Shown: positions 41,462 to 51,056 of the stretch, one piece after another
Layout: every line of letters begins with the position of its first letter
Numbering within the stretch: position 1 is the first letter of the stretch
Assembly (NCBI GenBank): GCA_008032935.1
Contig: CP032039.1
Location: 806,001-870,000 of the forward strand
DNA: 64,000 nucleotides
Reading direction: 5' to 3'
DNA from: Helicobacter pylori
GTDB taxonomy: Bacteria > Campylobacterota > Campylobacteria > Campylobacterales > Helicobacteraceae
Translations under genes and position numbers: made by a program
Notes under the pieces: generated by a model
Seen by the model: the letters and a program-made list of their open reading frames with translations, nothing else
Database searches by the model: none
Told to the model about the DNA's origin: nothing

Positions 41462-41679
41462 GAAGATCCTTTTTTAGAATAATTTTACAATAATTTTGCC
41501 AAAAATTTTTTTGAGCGCTTCCTTTTATAATAAAAACAGCTCGCTTTATAACAAGCCCTCAAAGATACTTATAAAATCATAAAACACAATAAATAATAAA
41601 ACCATAAAACCCTAAAAACCCCTAAACAAACAAAACAATGAGTCAATAATGAAATAAGATAAAAAGCAAGATTAAAAAA

Positions 41680-41799
41680 ACATTTCCCTATCCCTGCACC
41701 GACCTACATTCCCACTCTTGAAAAGAGCAGTATTATCAGCGATGAAGAGCTTGACTTCCAGGTTCGGAATGGTTAACTGGGTAGTTTCTCTTCTCTAAA
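41680..41799 (-). rRNA. Truncated orphan 5S rRNA copy
   Basis: The minus strand repeats the 5S core seen at 23.5 kb almost perfectly from TTTAGAGAAGAG to GGGATAGGGAAATG, with one G-to-A change early on. The first ~8-15 bases are missing and replaced by xseA sequence. No 23S lies upstream. Similarity extends past the 3' end to 41642. Confidence 0.88.
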
Positions 41800-42024
41800 A
41801 AAATCCGCTAAATGCTCTAAATGCGCCTTTTTTTGATGGAGCAAAATTTTAAAAGAGCGGTGCAATTTCACATTAAACCCATCAAGTCTTTGCAACCATT
41901 CATCGCTGCTAGGGAGTAAAATCTCCATCGCGTTTGAAGGCGTAGAAGCCCTTAAATCCGCCACCAAATCGCTCAATAAAAAATCGCTCTCATGCCCAAT
42001 AGCTGACATGCTGAAAGTTTTAGC
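41800..42024 (-). pseudogene. xseA: xseA (exonuclease VII large subunit) internal fragment
   Basis: The minus strand encodes [20 protein letters not shown] and STPSNAMEILLPSSDEW, which is the conserved middle of XseA (compare SAIGHETDxxxxDxVADxRAxTP). It continues HLEHLADFF, then runs directly into the truncated 5S copy. Both ends are cut, so this is a relic of a rearrangement and cannot code for a working subunit. The intact gene is presumably elsewhere. Confidence 0.85.
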
Positions 42025-42317
42025 CAAACAATATCCATAGCTTTTGGAAAGGGCTTTTTTTGCACATAGCTGTCATCCGCGGTCTCATTCGTTCCATATT
42101 CTTCTTTATCCATGCCCTTTAATTTCACATAGCCCCCAAGCGGGATCAAAGACAGAGCGAATTGCGTGCCAAAAAGCTTAAAAAAACAGAGCTTTTTACC
42201 AAAACCAATGCTAAATACTTCTACCTTCACCCCACAAATCCTAGCGATAACAAAATGCCCTAGCTCATGGACAAAGATTAAAAACGCCAGCATCAAAACC
42301 GCTACAATGAACATCAT
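42025..42317 (-). pseudogene. rseP: RseP-like site-2 metalloprotease, N-terminal fragment
   Basis: The ATG at 42317 opens a membrane protein with the site-2 protease zinc motif [11 protein letters not shown] (HExxH) after one membrane span, then [16 protein letters not shown]. The rest of the protease is missing: after [11 protein letters not shown] the sequence joins the xseA fragment at about 42025. One extra A in a 7-A run also breaks the frame shortly before the junction. From memory xseA and this protease gene are neighbours in H. pylori, so a deletion within a duplicated xseA-rseP segment would make this junction. Confidence 0.82.
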
Positions 42318-42398
42318 ACCCCACCGCTTACACGACGCTTCCCTGAAATATTGTTGGAATTTTTTCTCATCTCATGGCCATTAGCATAGCTTCTTGGG

Positions 42399-42661
42399 GT
42401 GGAAAACAGCAAAACTAACACGCCTGCCATTTGCTTTTTAAGAAAGAATGGCAAGCGTATTGAGATCCTAGACTATCATGGTTTAAGCTATGAGACATTA
42501 AGAGAGAAATTGTTAGAATGCGCCGCAGCAAGAAACAAAATGGACGACCTAGAAAGAAACAAAAGCTACAAAAGGAGGCGTTGGAGCTAGGATTAACCTA
42601 TGAAGACTATAAAAAACAAATAGAGCAAAATAGGGTGCATGAGGGCTTATTATCGTTTTAA
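42399..42661 (+). pseudogene. Decayed accessory gene, probable frameshift
   Basis: Two overlapping frames look like halves of one gene: a first starting at GTG 42399 with NTPAICFLRKNGKRIEILDY, and a second from ATG 42518 with MRRSKKQNGRPRKKQKLQKE and LGLTYEDYKKQIEQN. GRPRKKQ resembles an AT-hook. I cannot name a family; small phage- or plasmid-type genes often look like this. Confidence 0.35.
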
Positions 42662-42766
42662 GCAACCTAAAAAGAACGCGGGGCGTGGGTAAAACCATGA
42701 CCTTTTTTTGTTATAATAAGCAAAGAAAACAAAAAACAAGATAAAACTAAAGGAGCAAATAAGACC

Positions 42767-42938
42767 ATAACGCCTATTGGCATAAACAGAGAGCAAGAGC
42801 TATGTTTTAATAGATAACCATGATAGTTGGGCGGTATCGTCTTGGAGTTTAGAAAACATGGAAGCACATAATCTAAAATCAACATTAGAAGCATTGGCTA
42901 TTGATTTTGTCAAATCAGAGCAAGTCAATCAGGAGTGA
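42767..42938 (+). pseudogene. Decayed small gene with ATA in place of ATG
   Basis: After AAAGGAG, where an ATG is expected, the sequence has ATA ACG CCT ATT GGC. A frame change near 42783 leads into SYVLIDNHDSWAVSSWSLEN and ends VKSEQVNQE at 42938. This looks like a small gene that has lost its start and frame. Confidence 0.35.
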
Positions 42939-42960
42939 AAAAAAAGGGGCGAGCAAAGAA

Positions 42961-43181
42961 TGAAACAAGACAAAGCCGAGCGTAAGCATTGGTCTTGTTG
43001 CGAGCGTGTTAGAAGACTCATAAAGCTAATGAGCGAGAGTTTTTCACTGATGCGTGCGATTTCTTGAAAAAAGATTATCAAAGAAAGTGATGGATTGTCT
43101 GATAAAATCATTGCTATTATCAATTATTTTGATGGGAAAAATAATCCGTATTTGATGAGATGTGAGGCTCAATCAAATTAA
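42961..43181 (+). pseudogene. Decayed small gene in three frames
   Basis: Pieces in different frames join into a plausible protein: MKQDKAERKHWSCCERVRRL, then EREFFTDACDFLKK, then IIKESDGLSDKIIAIINYFD and a stop at 43181. At least two frame changes are needed. Function unknown. Confidence 0.35.
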
Positions 43182-43480
43182 AAATGTATTGACTTCCCAA
43201 ATCTATAACGGAGTTTATGAATTTATGCAAGCATGAAAAACAAAGCCCTTGATTTTTGCCAAATGAGTTTCTAGCGTTTTATTGACTAGGGGGTGCTTTG
43301 GGATATTCCCCTTTAAGCACTTTAAAATCTCTCTAAACGCTCTAAAAATCAGCATAACGAAAAATCAAAGTTTTAAAATCAAAGCTTCTTAATTTTATTC
43401 TAAAAAAATAAATGAGAGCAAACCCAACAAACCGCTTTATTATGACCCTATAAAAATAGGGGGGAAAGCGAGATCTGCAA
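43182..43480. other. Non-coding interval between the decayed zone and ftsZ
   Basis: No gene seen. It is AT-rich with a CCCTAT/ATAGGG hairpin at about 43450-43466 just past the ftsZ stop, a possible weak terminator for the ftsA-ftsZ operon, although no T run follows on the minus strand. Confidence 0.5.
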
Positions 43481-44638
43481 TCAATCTTGCTGGATCCTTA
43501 TGGCTGTGGGTGTGGATAGTTCTTCTTCAGTGGGGATTCTTAAAAAATCGCTATTACCCACTTTTCTTGTTTGTTTCACCACAGGCTGAGAGGGCGTAGC
43601 GATAGATTCCAAACCCGCTCCACCGCTGTTTCTTTCAGCACCGGTTGCAATGATAGTAACGCGTACATGATCAATGGGGATACTCTCGCTCGTGTGTTGG
43701 CCAAACTTAACATCAACATCTTGATTGGCTCGTTCTTGAATAGATATGCAAGCTTGAGAATAAGCATACATAGGGTAATCAGGGTGGTGCTCAAAAAAGA
43801 CAATAATGCTCTTAGCCCCATCAATAGAAGCGTCATCAAGAAGAGGCGATTGGATCGCATTTTCCACCGCTAATTTAGCGGATTCTTCGCCAGTGGCCTC
43901 ACCAATACCCATTAACGCAAAGCCTTTAAAACCAAGAGCGCTTTTTAAATCGGAAAAATCAACATTAATATCACCGGGTTTAGTGATGATCGTAGAAATG
44001 CCGCTCACAGCCCTAACCAAGACATCATCAACTTCCTTGTAGCATTCTTTGGTGCTGGCGTTTTTTTTCATGGTCAAAAGAATTTTATCATTAGGGATAA
44101 CCAAAATAGAATCGCTAGATTGCTCCAACTCCTTTAACCCCTCTTCGGCTTTCTTGCTTTTTTGAGACCCTTCGTATTTGAAAGGCTTGGTAACGATAGC
44201 AATCGTGAGCGCTCCCACTTCTTTTGCGATTTTAACGATAGTAGGGGTGGCTCCAGTCCCAGTCCCTCCTCCAAGCCCTGTAGAGACAATGACTAATTTG
44301 GCGTCCTTAATCGCTTCTCTAATTTCATTAGCGCTTTCTTCAGCGGCTTTCCTACCAATATCAGGAACCCCTCCAGCGCCTAAACCTCCAGTAGACTCTT
44401 TGCCTAAAAGGATTTTAACCGGAGCGGGATTGTTTTTGAGATGTTGGCCATCAGTGTTCGTTGCAATGGGGGTAACATCTTGATGCACGCCGTATTCAAC
44501 CAGGTGTTTAATCATGTTAGACCCCCCACCTCCAACACCGATGACGACAATCTTAGCCCCTTTATAAGCTGGATCGCTTACTTCTTCAATATCCGCTTGA
44601 CCAATATTATAATTTTCCATCTCTGATTGATGAACCAT
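43481..44638 (-). CDS. ftsZ: Cell division protein FtsZ
   Basis: The tubulin-like GTPase that forms the division ring. Clear motifs: VIGVGGGGSNMIKHL near residue 30, the tubulin signature GGGTGTGATP (~115), and NVDFSDLKSALGFKGFALMGIG. The C-terminal tail ends in FLRIPTEEELSTPTAIRIQQD, the segment expected to bind FtsA. The start at 44638 (MVHQSEMENYN, 385 residues) is preferred over 44671 since AAGGGG lies at the right distance before it. It is downstream of ftsA in the same operon, 130 bases apart. Confidence 0.96.
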   Translation of the reverse strand: MVHQSEMENYNIGQADIEEVSDPAYKGAKIVVIGVGGGGSNMIKHLVEYGVHQDVTPIATNTDGQHLKNNPAPVKILLGKESTGGLGAGGVPDIGRKAAEESANEIREAIKDAKLVIVSTGLGGGTGTGATPTIVKIAKEVGALTIAIVTKPFKYEGSQKSKKAEEGLKELEQSSDSILVIPNDKILLTMKKNASTKECYKEVDDVLVRAVSGISTIITKPGDINVDFSDLKSALGFKGFALMGIGEATGEESAKLAVENAIQSPLLDDASIDGAKSIIVFFEHHPDYPMYAYSQACISIQERANQDVDVKFGQHTSESIPIDHVRVTIIATGAERNSGGAGLESIATPSQPVVKQTRKVGNSDFLRIPTEEELSTPTAIRIQQD

Positions 44639-44768
44639 AGCCACATTCCCCTTGAGATACGATTTTTGCAAATCTTAAACTTTGATAAATAGCTAGAGAA
44701 TTATACCATGTTTTCTAGCTTTTGATAACTATCAAGGCGTTTTTATCGCATAAAGAAATGGCTGTATC

Positions 44769-46250
44769 TTAAAAGAGTTTGGAAATCTTATCAAGGAAAC
44801 TTTTAAAAAAACCTTTTTGTTCGGTGGTTTTTATGGGTAAGAAGTCATCGTTTTTAGCGGTGTTTAAAGGAGTGCTAGAGGCTTTTAAATCGCTCAAATT
44901 CCTTTCTGTAGGCGATGAATGGATATGGGGGGCAGGGCTTGATTGGTGGGCTGTTCTTGTGTAATCATCGCTTTCATGGTAGCGGATAACCCCTTTAGAG
45001 TCTCTTTCATAATTGGTATGCCCCCCTGCTTTGTATAAAATCAAGCCAACCACGACTGAAAAGCGAGGATCTTTCAAGTCTTCAAACATGCCCATGATAT
45101 TGTATTTTTCCACAGGGGCCGCCAAACGCACCGGGTAATTAGTGAAATGGGTTCTGGCTAGTTCTTTGATCCCTTTCATTAAAGCCATCCCACCGGTTAA
45201 CACAACGCCCCCGCCCAAATGCTCTTCTAAGCCGCTATCCTGAATGCTCCTGTGGATGATTTTAAAAGTTTCTAAAGCCCTTTCCCTCATGATAGTTTGG
45301 ATTTCACTGAGCGGCACAATATGGCTTTCATGACCATCAGAGCCGGTGGTAGGGATTTGGACATTTTGAGAGGGCGTTTCTTCTCCGCCTTCAAAAGAAA
45401 GATCCCCGTATTTGATCTTAACTTCTTCAGCGTAAGGGAATGGGGTGTTGAGCATGTGCGATAAATCCGTGGTTAAATGGTGAGAGCCTACGGGTAAGTA
45501 TTTGTTATAGCGTATGGAATTGCCGCTATAAATCGTAAGGTTGCATGTCTCTCCGCCCATATCCACGCAAGCCACGCCCAATTCCCTTTCATCATTAGAC
45601 AAGGTGGCAATCGAGGCTGCATAAGAATTGATCACGATGTTTTCAATCTCTACTCCAGATTGGATCATGATTTTTTCTAAATTTTCAATGTTGTTTTTTT
45701 CTGTATAGACAATATGGATAAAGACTTCTAAGCGAGTCCCGCTCATCCCTAAGGGGTCATTCACTTCTTGTTTGTCTAAAGTGAAGCGATAGGGGAGAGC
45801 ATGCAAAATATGTTTATCGTTATCCAAGCCTGCTTTAGCGCATGCGTTATTGATAGCGCGATTGATTTCATCTATAGTAACCACATTGTCTTTAGTGCTA
45901 GCCACACCGGTGATATCTCTAATGCTTTCAGTATAAGCCCCAGAAAAAGAAACAATCGCTTTAGTTTTAGGGTAATACGATTCCCTAAAGGAGGAAATGG
46001 GGTTATTCCTGTCTTCATCAGCGTTCAAACCCGCCATTTTTTTAGCGCTATTGATCACTTCTTTAATGGCGTTAGAAGCGTGAGCAAGGCTATTGATACG
46101 CCCTCTTTTAATGGCTTTTGAATTGATTTCTTTGGAGTCTTGATGGGCTGTGCCAATGATGCGCAAAATCCCTTCTTTAAATTCAGCCACTATCGCGCAA
46201 ATCTTTCTAGAGCCTATATCAACCCCTATAACGATTTCTTTATGTTCCAT
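44769..46250 (-). CDS. ftsA: Cell division protein FtsA
   Basis: An actin-like ATPase that anchors FtsZ to the membrane. Evidence: GVDIGSRKICAIVAE (phosphate 1 motif), VDMGGETCNLTIY (phosphate 2), GGGVVLTGGMALMKG (adenosine motif), and a C-terminal amphipathic helix ending KGFFKSFLDKISKLF, the membrane-targeting sequence. The start at 46250 (MEHKEIVIG, 493 residues) follows AAGGGGAAATC and is preferred to 46265. A serine/threonine/histidine-rich linker precedes the final helix. Confidence 0.96.
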   Translation of the reverse strand: MEHKEIVIGVDIGSRKICAIVAEFKEGILRIIGTAHQDSKEINSKAIKRGRINSLAHASNAIKEVINSAKKMAGLNADEDRNNPISSFRESYYPKTKAIVSFSGAYTESIRDITGVASTKDNVVTIDEINRAINNACAKAGLDNDKHILHALPYRFTLDKQEVNDPLGMSGTRLEVFIHIVYTEKNNIENLEKIMIQSGVEIENIVINSYAASIATLSNDERELGVACVDMGGETCNLTIYSGNSIRYNKYLPVGSHHLTTDLSHMLNTPFPYAEEVKIKYGDLSFEGGEETPSQNVQIPTTGSDGHESHIVPLSEIQTIMRERALETFKIIHRSIQDSGLEEHLGGGVVLTGGMALMKGIKELARTHFTNYPVRLAAPVEKYNIMGMFEDLKDPRFSVVVGLILYKAGGHTNYERDSKGVIRYHESDDYTRTAHQSSPAPHIHSSPTERNLSDLKASSTPLNTAKNDDFLPIKTTEQKGFFKSFLDKISKLF

Positions 46251-46265
46251 GATTTCCCCTTGCAT

Positions 46266-47729
46266 TTATTGAATGTATTTGACTATCTTATAGCGTTTTT
46301 TCAATTCTTCTATCAACGCTTTATCAAAAAAATCCGTTTTAGTGTTATTGACTAAACGCTGCATATACTGGCTTTCTTCTGCACTAAAGGAGTGGTTGAA
46401 ATTTTGTTCTGTGATTTGATAAAGCACCACTTTATTACCAATAGTAATAAACCCCTTTTTTTCTTGGCGGTTAAAAAGGGTGTTGATAAACTTAGCGCTT
46501 TCTTCTTGGTTAAGTTCGCTAATAGTGCCTCCAAAATTAGGGCTTACATAGCCCACGCTTTTGCCTTTAAAATCCTTAAGCTTTTCTTTAGCTAAAGCTT
46601 GCAACGCCATAAGGGTTTTTTCTTGAGTTAGGCGGGTTTTAAGAGCGCTTTTAGCTTCATTAAAATTCTGCAATTCGTCTTTAATTTGAGAGATGAGTTG
46701 CACCACAATAAAACCATCTTTAAAAGGCTCTGGTTTTAGGATTTCAAGGGGTTTGAGAGCGGTGAGTTTTTGCGTGATTTCAGCAGTATAGGGGGAGTTG
46801 TTCTCTTCAAAATCTTGTGTGGTGTAGTTTTGCGCGTTCGCTTTTTTTAGAGCGATATAGCTCCTTAAGGCTTTTTCATTCGCTTTTTGCATGCTTAAAT
46901 CATGCTTGACTTGCTCTTGAACGCTTTTAAAATCCTGCAATTTCCCCTCTTTGTCCAAATAAGACACCTTGTTTTTATGGTAGTATTCCTCCAACTCTTT
47001 CAAATCAGGTTTTTCCAAACTAGCGTCAAAATATAAAGAGCGTGTTTTAAAGCTTGTGGGCTTTTTAAAATCCTTTTTATGAGACTCGTAATATTTTTTC
47101 ATCTCTTCTTCATTAAGAGAGATTTTAACATCATTAGGGTTTAGGATAAGAATGTCTAATTTGTCTTGCAATTTTGCCCAAAGCGATAGGCTGGATTGCT
47201 CCAAAGGGGTAGTGGTTTTGGGGAAGAGAGCGCTGATTTTTTGAAGGATTAAAAGCCTTTCAACGCTTTCTTCAAAGTGTTTAGGGCGGTAATGGCTTTG
47301 CTTTAAGATATTCTTATACAATTCTTCATCAAAAACGCCATCTTTTTGAAAAACGCTCGTTTTTCTGATCTCTTTGGCCACTTCTCGCTTTGTAGCGCCA
47401 AGCCCTAAATCTAAAGCGAGATTCCTCAATAAGGCTTGATTGATGAGCGAATCTAGAGCGCTTTTTTCTAAATGCATGGCTTTGATTTGATCTTCAGTGA
47501 GTTCTTTAAAATCAGGGATAGACTCAGCATATGCGTCTTTAAGGCGGCGGTATTCTTGGGCTAATTCTTCTTGAGAAATCTTAATCTGTCCCACTTTGGC
47601 AGCGCTATCGCTATCTAAAGAAAAGCTGTATTGCCCCCAACCTATCATTCCGGCGGCAATAAAAGCGATCGTGCTTATCCATATTGTAACCACTAAATAC
47701 TTTCTATGATTTTGCATCCATTCAATCAT
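46266..47729 (-). CDS. PpiD/SurA-like periplasmic chaperone
   Basis: A 487-residue protein, probably HP0977. It has one N-terminal membrane anchor (about residues 12-30) facing the periplasm, then a SurA_N-like helical chaperone domain (KVGQIKISQEELAQEYRRLK, with LINQALLRNLALDLGL), then a region like a parvulin isomerase domain that looks degenerate. This matches PpiD, the membrane-bound folding factor for outer-membrane proteins. It is first in the minus-strand operon with ftsA and ftsZ, and divergent from bioA, sharing a 128-base promoter region. Confidence 0.85.
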   Translation of the reverse strand: MIEWMQNHRKYLVVTIWISTIAFIAAGMIGWGQYSFSLDSDSAAKVGQIKISQEELAQEYRRLKDAYAESIPDFKELTEDQIKAMHLEKSALDSLINQALLRNLALDLGLGATKREVAKEIRKTSVFQKDGVFDEELYKNILKQSHYRPKHFEESVERLLILQKISALFPKTTTPLEQSSLSLWAKLQDKLDILILNPNDVKISLNEEEMKKYYESHKKDFKKPTSFKTRSLYFDASLEKPDLKELEEYYHKNKVSYLDKEGKLQDFKSVQEQVKHDLSMQKANEKALRSYIALKKANAQNYTTQDFEENNSPYTAEITQKLTALKPLEILKPEPFKDGFIVVQLISQIKDELQNFNEAKSALKTRLTQEKTLMALQALAKEKLKDFKGKSVGYVSPNFGGTISELNQEESAKFINTLFNRQEKKGFITIGNKVVLYQITEQNFNHSFSAEESQYMQRLVNNTKTDFFDKALIEELKKRYKIVKYIQ

Positions 47730-47798
47730 AAGAACTCTAATCCCTTTAAAAAATCAAAAATGTGAAATTCAGGTTTAAACAACCTTATAGTAAAATCA

Positions 47799-47826
47799 AA
47801 TAACCTTATTTTAACCAAAGGTTATT
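47799..47826. promoter_or_regulatory. Inverted repeat in the bioA/ppiD-like intergenic region
   Basis: AATAACCTT at 47799-47807 and its complement AAGGTTATT at 47818-47826 form 9-bp arms. A third related copy AACCTTAT lies at 47781. It lies 31-58 bases before bioA and could be an operator or a leader hairpin. Confidence 0.45.
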
Positions 47827-47857
47827 AAAATTATCCTTATTATAGAGAGTTTTTAAC

Positions 47858-49177
47858 ATGAATTTTCAAGAAAATTTAGCCGCTTTGGATTTGGAGTATC
47901 TTTGGCACCCTTGCTCGCAAATGCAAGAGCATCAAAATTTCCCCATTATCCCCATTAAAAAGGCTCAAGGGATTTACCTCTATGATTTTAATGATAACGC
48001 TTACATGGATTTGATCAGCTCATGGTGGGTGAATCTTTTTGGGCATAATAACGCCTACATCAGCCAGCAGCTTAAAAATCAAATTGATGATCTAGAGCAT
48101 GTCCTTTTGGCTTCTTTTAGCCATAAGCCCATTATCACGCTCTCTCAAAGGCTTTGCCAGCTCACTCATATGGACAAATGCTTTTATGCGGATAACGGCT
48201 CATCTTGTGTTGAAATCGCTTTGAAAATGAGCTATCACGCCCATTTTTTAAAGAATCAAACACGCCCTAAAAAGCTTTTTTTATCGCTTTCTAATTCCTA
48301 TCATGGCGAGACTTTGGGAGCGTTAAGCGTGGGCGATGTGAAACTTTATAAAGACACTTACACCCCTTTATTGCTCAAGAATCTCACCACGCCCGTGCCT
48401 AAAAACGACAATGAAATAGAAAATAGTTTGAACGCTTTAAAGCGTTTGTTAGACAAGCATCATGAAGAAATTTGCGCCTTCATTGCAGAACCTCTTTTGC
48501 AATGCGCAGGGAATATGCATATTTATAGCGCGAAGTATTTAAAACAAGCCGTTTTGTTGTGCAAGCAAAAAAATATCCACATTATTTTTGATGAAATCGC
48601 TACCGGGTTTGGGCGCACAGGGAGCATGTTTGCTTATGAGCAATGCGAGATTGAGCCTGATTTTTTATGCTTGTCTAAGGGGATTAGTGGGGGGTATTTG
48701 CCTTTAAGCGCGCTATTAACCCGCAATGAAATCTATAACCAATTTTACGCCCCTTATGAAGAAAATAAAGCGTTTTTGCATTCGCACAGCTACACAGGAA
48801 ACGCCCTGGCATGCGCATGCGCGAACGCCACGCTGGATATTTTTGAAAAAGAAAATGTTATTGAAAAAAACAAGGCTTTAAGCGAGTTTATTTTTAGAAC
48901 GCTCCAAAACGCGTTAAAACCCTTGATAGAGCAGCAAGTGGTGTCTAACTTAAGGCATTTGGGCATGGTCTTTGCCTTTGAAGTTTTTCTTCAAACCAAA
49001 GAGCGTTTGAGTTTGGCGGTTTTTAAAAAAGCTCTAAAAAAAGGCTTGTTATTACGCCCTTTAAACAACACGATCTATCTCATGCCCCCTTATATTATCA
49101 CGCATGAAGAAATCACAAAGGCGGTTGCGGGGTTAGTGGAAGCGATTGATGAATTAAAAAAGGCTGAAAACAAATAG
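47858..49177 (+). CDS. bioA: Adenosylmethionine-8-amino-7-oxononanoate aminotransferase
   Basis: A PLP-dependent class III aminotransferase that makes 7,8-diaminopelargonate for biotin synthesis. Motifs: [12 protein letters not shown] near residue 50, the glycine/serine [27 protein letters not shown] (~148), [14 protein letters not shown] (~247) and the PLP-lysine region [13 protein letters not shown]. It is 439 residues, of full length. It stands alone in its direction, with a palindromic region before it, and is convergent with gatC. Confidence 0.94.
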   Translation: MNFQENLAALDLEYLWHPCSQMQEHQNFPIIPIKKAQGIYLYDFNDNAYMDLISSWWVNLFGHNNAYISQQLKNQIDDLEHVLLASFSHKPIITLSQRLCQLTHMDKCFYADNGSSCVEIALKMSYHAHFLKNQTRPKKLFLSLSNSYHGETLGALSVGDVKLYKDTYTPLLLKNLTTPVPKNDNEIENSLNALKRLLDKHHEEICAFIAEPLLQCAGNMHIYSAKYLKQAVLLCKQKNIHIIFDEIATGFGRTGSMFAYEQCEIEPDFLCLSKGISGGYLPLSALLTRNEIYNQFYAPYEENKAFLHSHSYTGNALACACANATLDIFEKENVIEKNKALSEFIFRTLQNALKPLIEQQVVSNLRHLGMVFAFEVFLQTKERLSLAVFKKALKKGLLLRPLNNTIYLMPPYIITHEEITKAVAGLVEAIDELKKAENK

Positions 49178-49220
49178 TAAAGAGCTTGAATTTTAGTCAA
49201 GCGATAGCCTCTTTTTCTCT

Positions 49221-49240
49221 TTGATTTTAAAAATCAAGCT
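49221..49240 (-). terminator. Possible bidirectional terminator between bioA and gatC
   Basis: TTGATT and AATCAA form a short AT-rich palindrome with T-rich flanks between two convergent genes. Stability is low, so this is tentative. Confidence 0.3.
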
Positions 49241-49272
49241 TTTCACTTGATATTAAGCCTATTCAATCAAAC

Positions 49273-49554
49273 CTATTCAATGATTTTAGGCACAACGAAG
49301 TAATGATCTTGGCTGTGTTTGTTGTGGCTTAAAATCTCTTTGGCGATGTTAGGTTGGCTTTTAGGTTCGTCTTCTCTTAAGGGGGTGCATAGCTCTGTAT
49401 CCGTTTTTAGTGCATGAGTTTCTAAAGCGAAGATGTTTTCTACAAAGCCTAAAACCTCCGCTAGATGGCCTTTAACGCTCTCTTTATGCTCGTCTTTAAT
49501 CTCTAACATGCTCAATTTTTCCAAGCGTTGCAATAATGTGTCATCAATTTGCAT
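49273..49554 (-). CDS. gatC: Asp/Glu-tRNA amidotransferase subunit C
   Basis: A 93-residue GatC, the small subunit that clamps GatA and GatB together so that misacylated Asp- or Glu-tRNA is amidated to Asn- or Gln-tRNA. Family features: [13 protein letters not shown] near the start and [14 protein letters not shown]. It lies 14 bases after gpmI and is probably co-transcribed with it. gatA and gatB are not nearby. Confidence 0.9.
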   Translation of the reverse strand: MQIDDTLLQRLEKLSMLEIKDEHKESVKGHLAEVLGFVENIFALETHALKTDTELCTPLREDEPKSQPNIAKEILSHNKHSQDHYFVVPKIIE

Positions 49555-49568
49555 TCTTTTCCTTTAGT

Positions 49569-51044
49569 TTAAAATAGGGGTTCGTCCATCGTTGCTGGGG
49601 CTTTAAGGCCCATGAGTTTTAACACGCTGCTAGCGATATTGTTTAAGGCTCCGTTTTTAATGGATTTGACTCCATCTCCTAAAATAAAGCAATACACGCT
49701 CCCAGCGGTGTGGTTGGTTAAGGGGTTTTGGTTTTCATCTTTCATGCGCTCGCAATTCCCATGATCGCTGGTTAAAAGCATGGCGTAATCCAATTCTTTA
49801 GCCAGTGAAAGGATTTCCCCTAAGCATGCATCCACTGCTTCTACCGCTTTAATACTCGCTTCAAAATTCCCTGTATGCCCCACCATGTCGCCATTGGCAA
49901 AATTCACAATGATCAAATCCGTGCCTAGTTTCATTTGCTCTAACACCGCAAGGGTTACTTCTTTAGCGCTCATTTCAGGCTTTAAATCATAAGTGGTAAC
50001 TTTAGGGCTTTGGATAAGCACTCGGTTTTCATTTTTAAAAGGCGTCTCCACTCCGCCATTGATGAAAAAGGTTACATGCGCGTATTTTTCAGTCTCAGCG
50101 ATATGGCTTTGGGTCAGGTTGTGTTGAGACACCACTTCAGCGAGCGTGTTTTGAACGCTTTCTTTAGGGAATAAAACAGGGTAGGGGAAAGTGTTGTCAT
50201 AAGGCGTCATGGTAGCGATATGGAGTTTTTTAAAAGCTTGGCGCTTAAAGCCGCTAAATTCCTTTTGGCCTAAAGCGCTCACGATTTCTCTAGCCCTATC
50301 GTTCCTGAAATTGATAAAAATGAAGCTTTCACCATCTTGCATGCCGCAATAATCTTTAAAACAAGCGGGCATGATAAATTCATCGGTGATATTTTTATCG
50401 TATTGGCTTTGGATATATTCGCTAGGGCTTAAAGGCGTGTGGTTAAGCCCCATTAAGCTATGATATGCAAGTTCAATCCTTTCAAAGCGCTTATCCCTAT
50501 CCATCGCATAAAAACGGCCACCTATGGTAGCGATTTGAATGTTTTCATTGCAGATATTTTGCATTTGTTTTAAATAAGTTAAAGCGCTTTTAGGAGCGAC
50601 ATCGCGCCCATCGGTGATTAAATGCAGACAGACTTTTTTATGGGATTTTTCACACTCTAAAGCCAGAGCGATAAAATGCTCAATGTGTGAATGCACGCCC
50701 CCATCGCTCATCAAACCCATAAGATGCACCACAGGGCTTTTTTGGATCGTGTTTAAAAAAGCGGGGTTGTTTTTTAATCCATCGTTTTGAAGGCTTAAAG
50801 AAATTTTGACTAAATCCTGATACAGCACCCTACCAGCCCCAATGCACATATGCCCCACTTCAGAATTTCCCATTTGCCCCTTAGGTAAGCCCACGCTCAA
50901 GCCATGCGTATCAATCAGGCTATAAGGCAAGGTTTTAAACATCAAATTATAAGTGGGTTTTTTGGCATGGAAGAAAGCGTTATGATCGCTATCTTTACGA
51001 TACCCAATGCCATCAGTGATAATCAAAAGAGTTTTTTGCGCCAT
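49569..51044 (-). CDS. gpmI: 2,3-bisphosphoglycerate-independent phosphoglycerate mutase
   Basis: A 491-residue manganese-dependent glycolytic enzyme of the alkaline-phosphatase superfamily that interconverts 3- and 2-phosphoglycerate. Active-site features: [12 protein letters not shown] at the N-terminus, catalytic serine in [41 protein letters not shown], and the metal ligands in [10 protein letters not shown] and NHTAGSVYC. Full length. It is 12 bases after the secreted-protein gene on the same strand. Confidence 0.95.
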   Translation of the reverse strand: MAQKTLLIITDGIGYRKDSDHNAFFHAKKPTYNLMFKTLPYSLIDTHGLSVGLPKGQMGNSEVGHMCIGAGRVLYQDLVKISLSLQNDGLKNNPAFLNTIQKSPVVHLMGLMSDGGVHSHIEHFIALALECEKSHKKVCLHLITDGRDVAPKSALTYLKQMQNICNENIQIATIGGRFYAMDRDKRFERIELAYHSLMGLNHTPLSPSEYIQSQYDKNITDEFIMPACFKDYCGMQDGESFIFINFRNDRAREIVSALGQKEFSGFKRQAFKKLHIATMTPYDNTFPYPVLFPKESVQNTLAEVVSQHNLTQSHIAETEKYAHVTFFINGGVETPFKNENRVLIQSPKVTTYDLKPEMSAKEVTLAVLEQMKLGTDLIIVNFANGDMVGHTGNFEASIKAVEAVDACLGEILSLAKELDYAMLLTSDHGNCERMKDENQNPLTNHTAGSVYCFILGDGVKSIKNGALNNIASSVLKLMGLKAPATMDEPLF

Positions 51045-51056
51045 TTTTAGGACTTT

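Noticed and set aside
43571-44483. Several 78-101-codon frames opposite ftsZ
   Set aside because: They are antisense shadows of the conserved ftsZ gene with no start signals.
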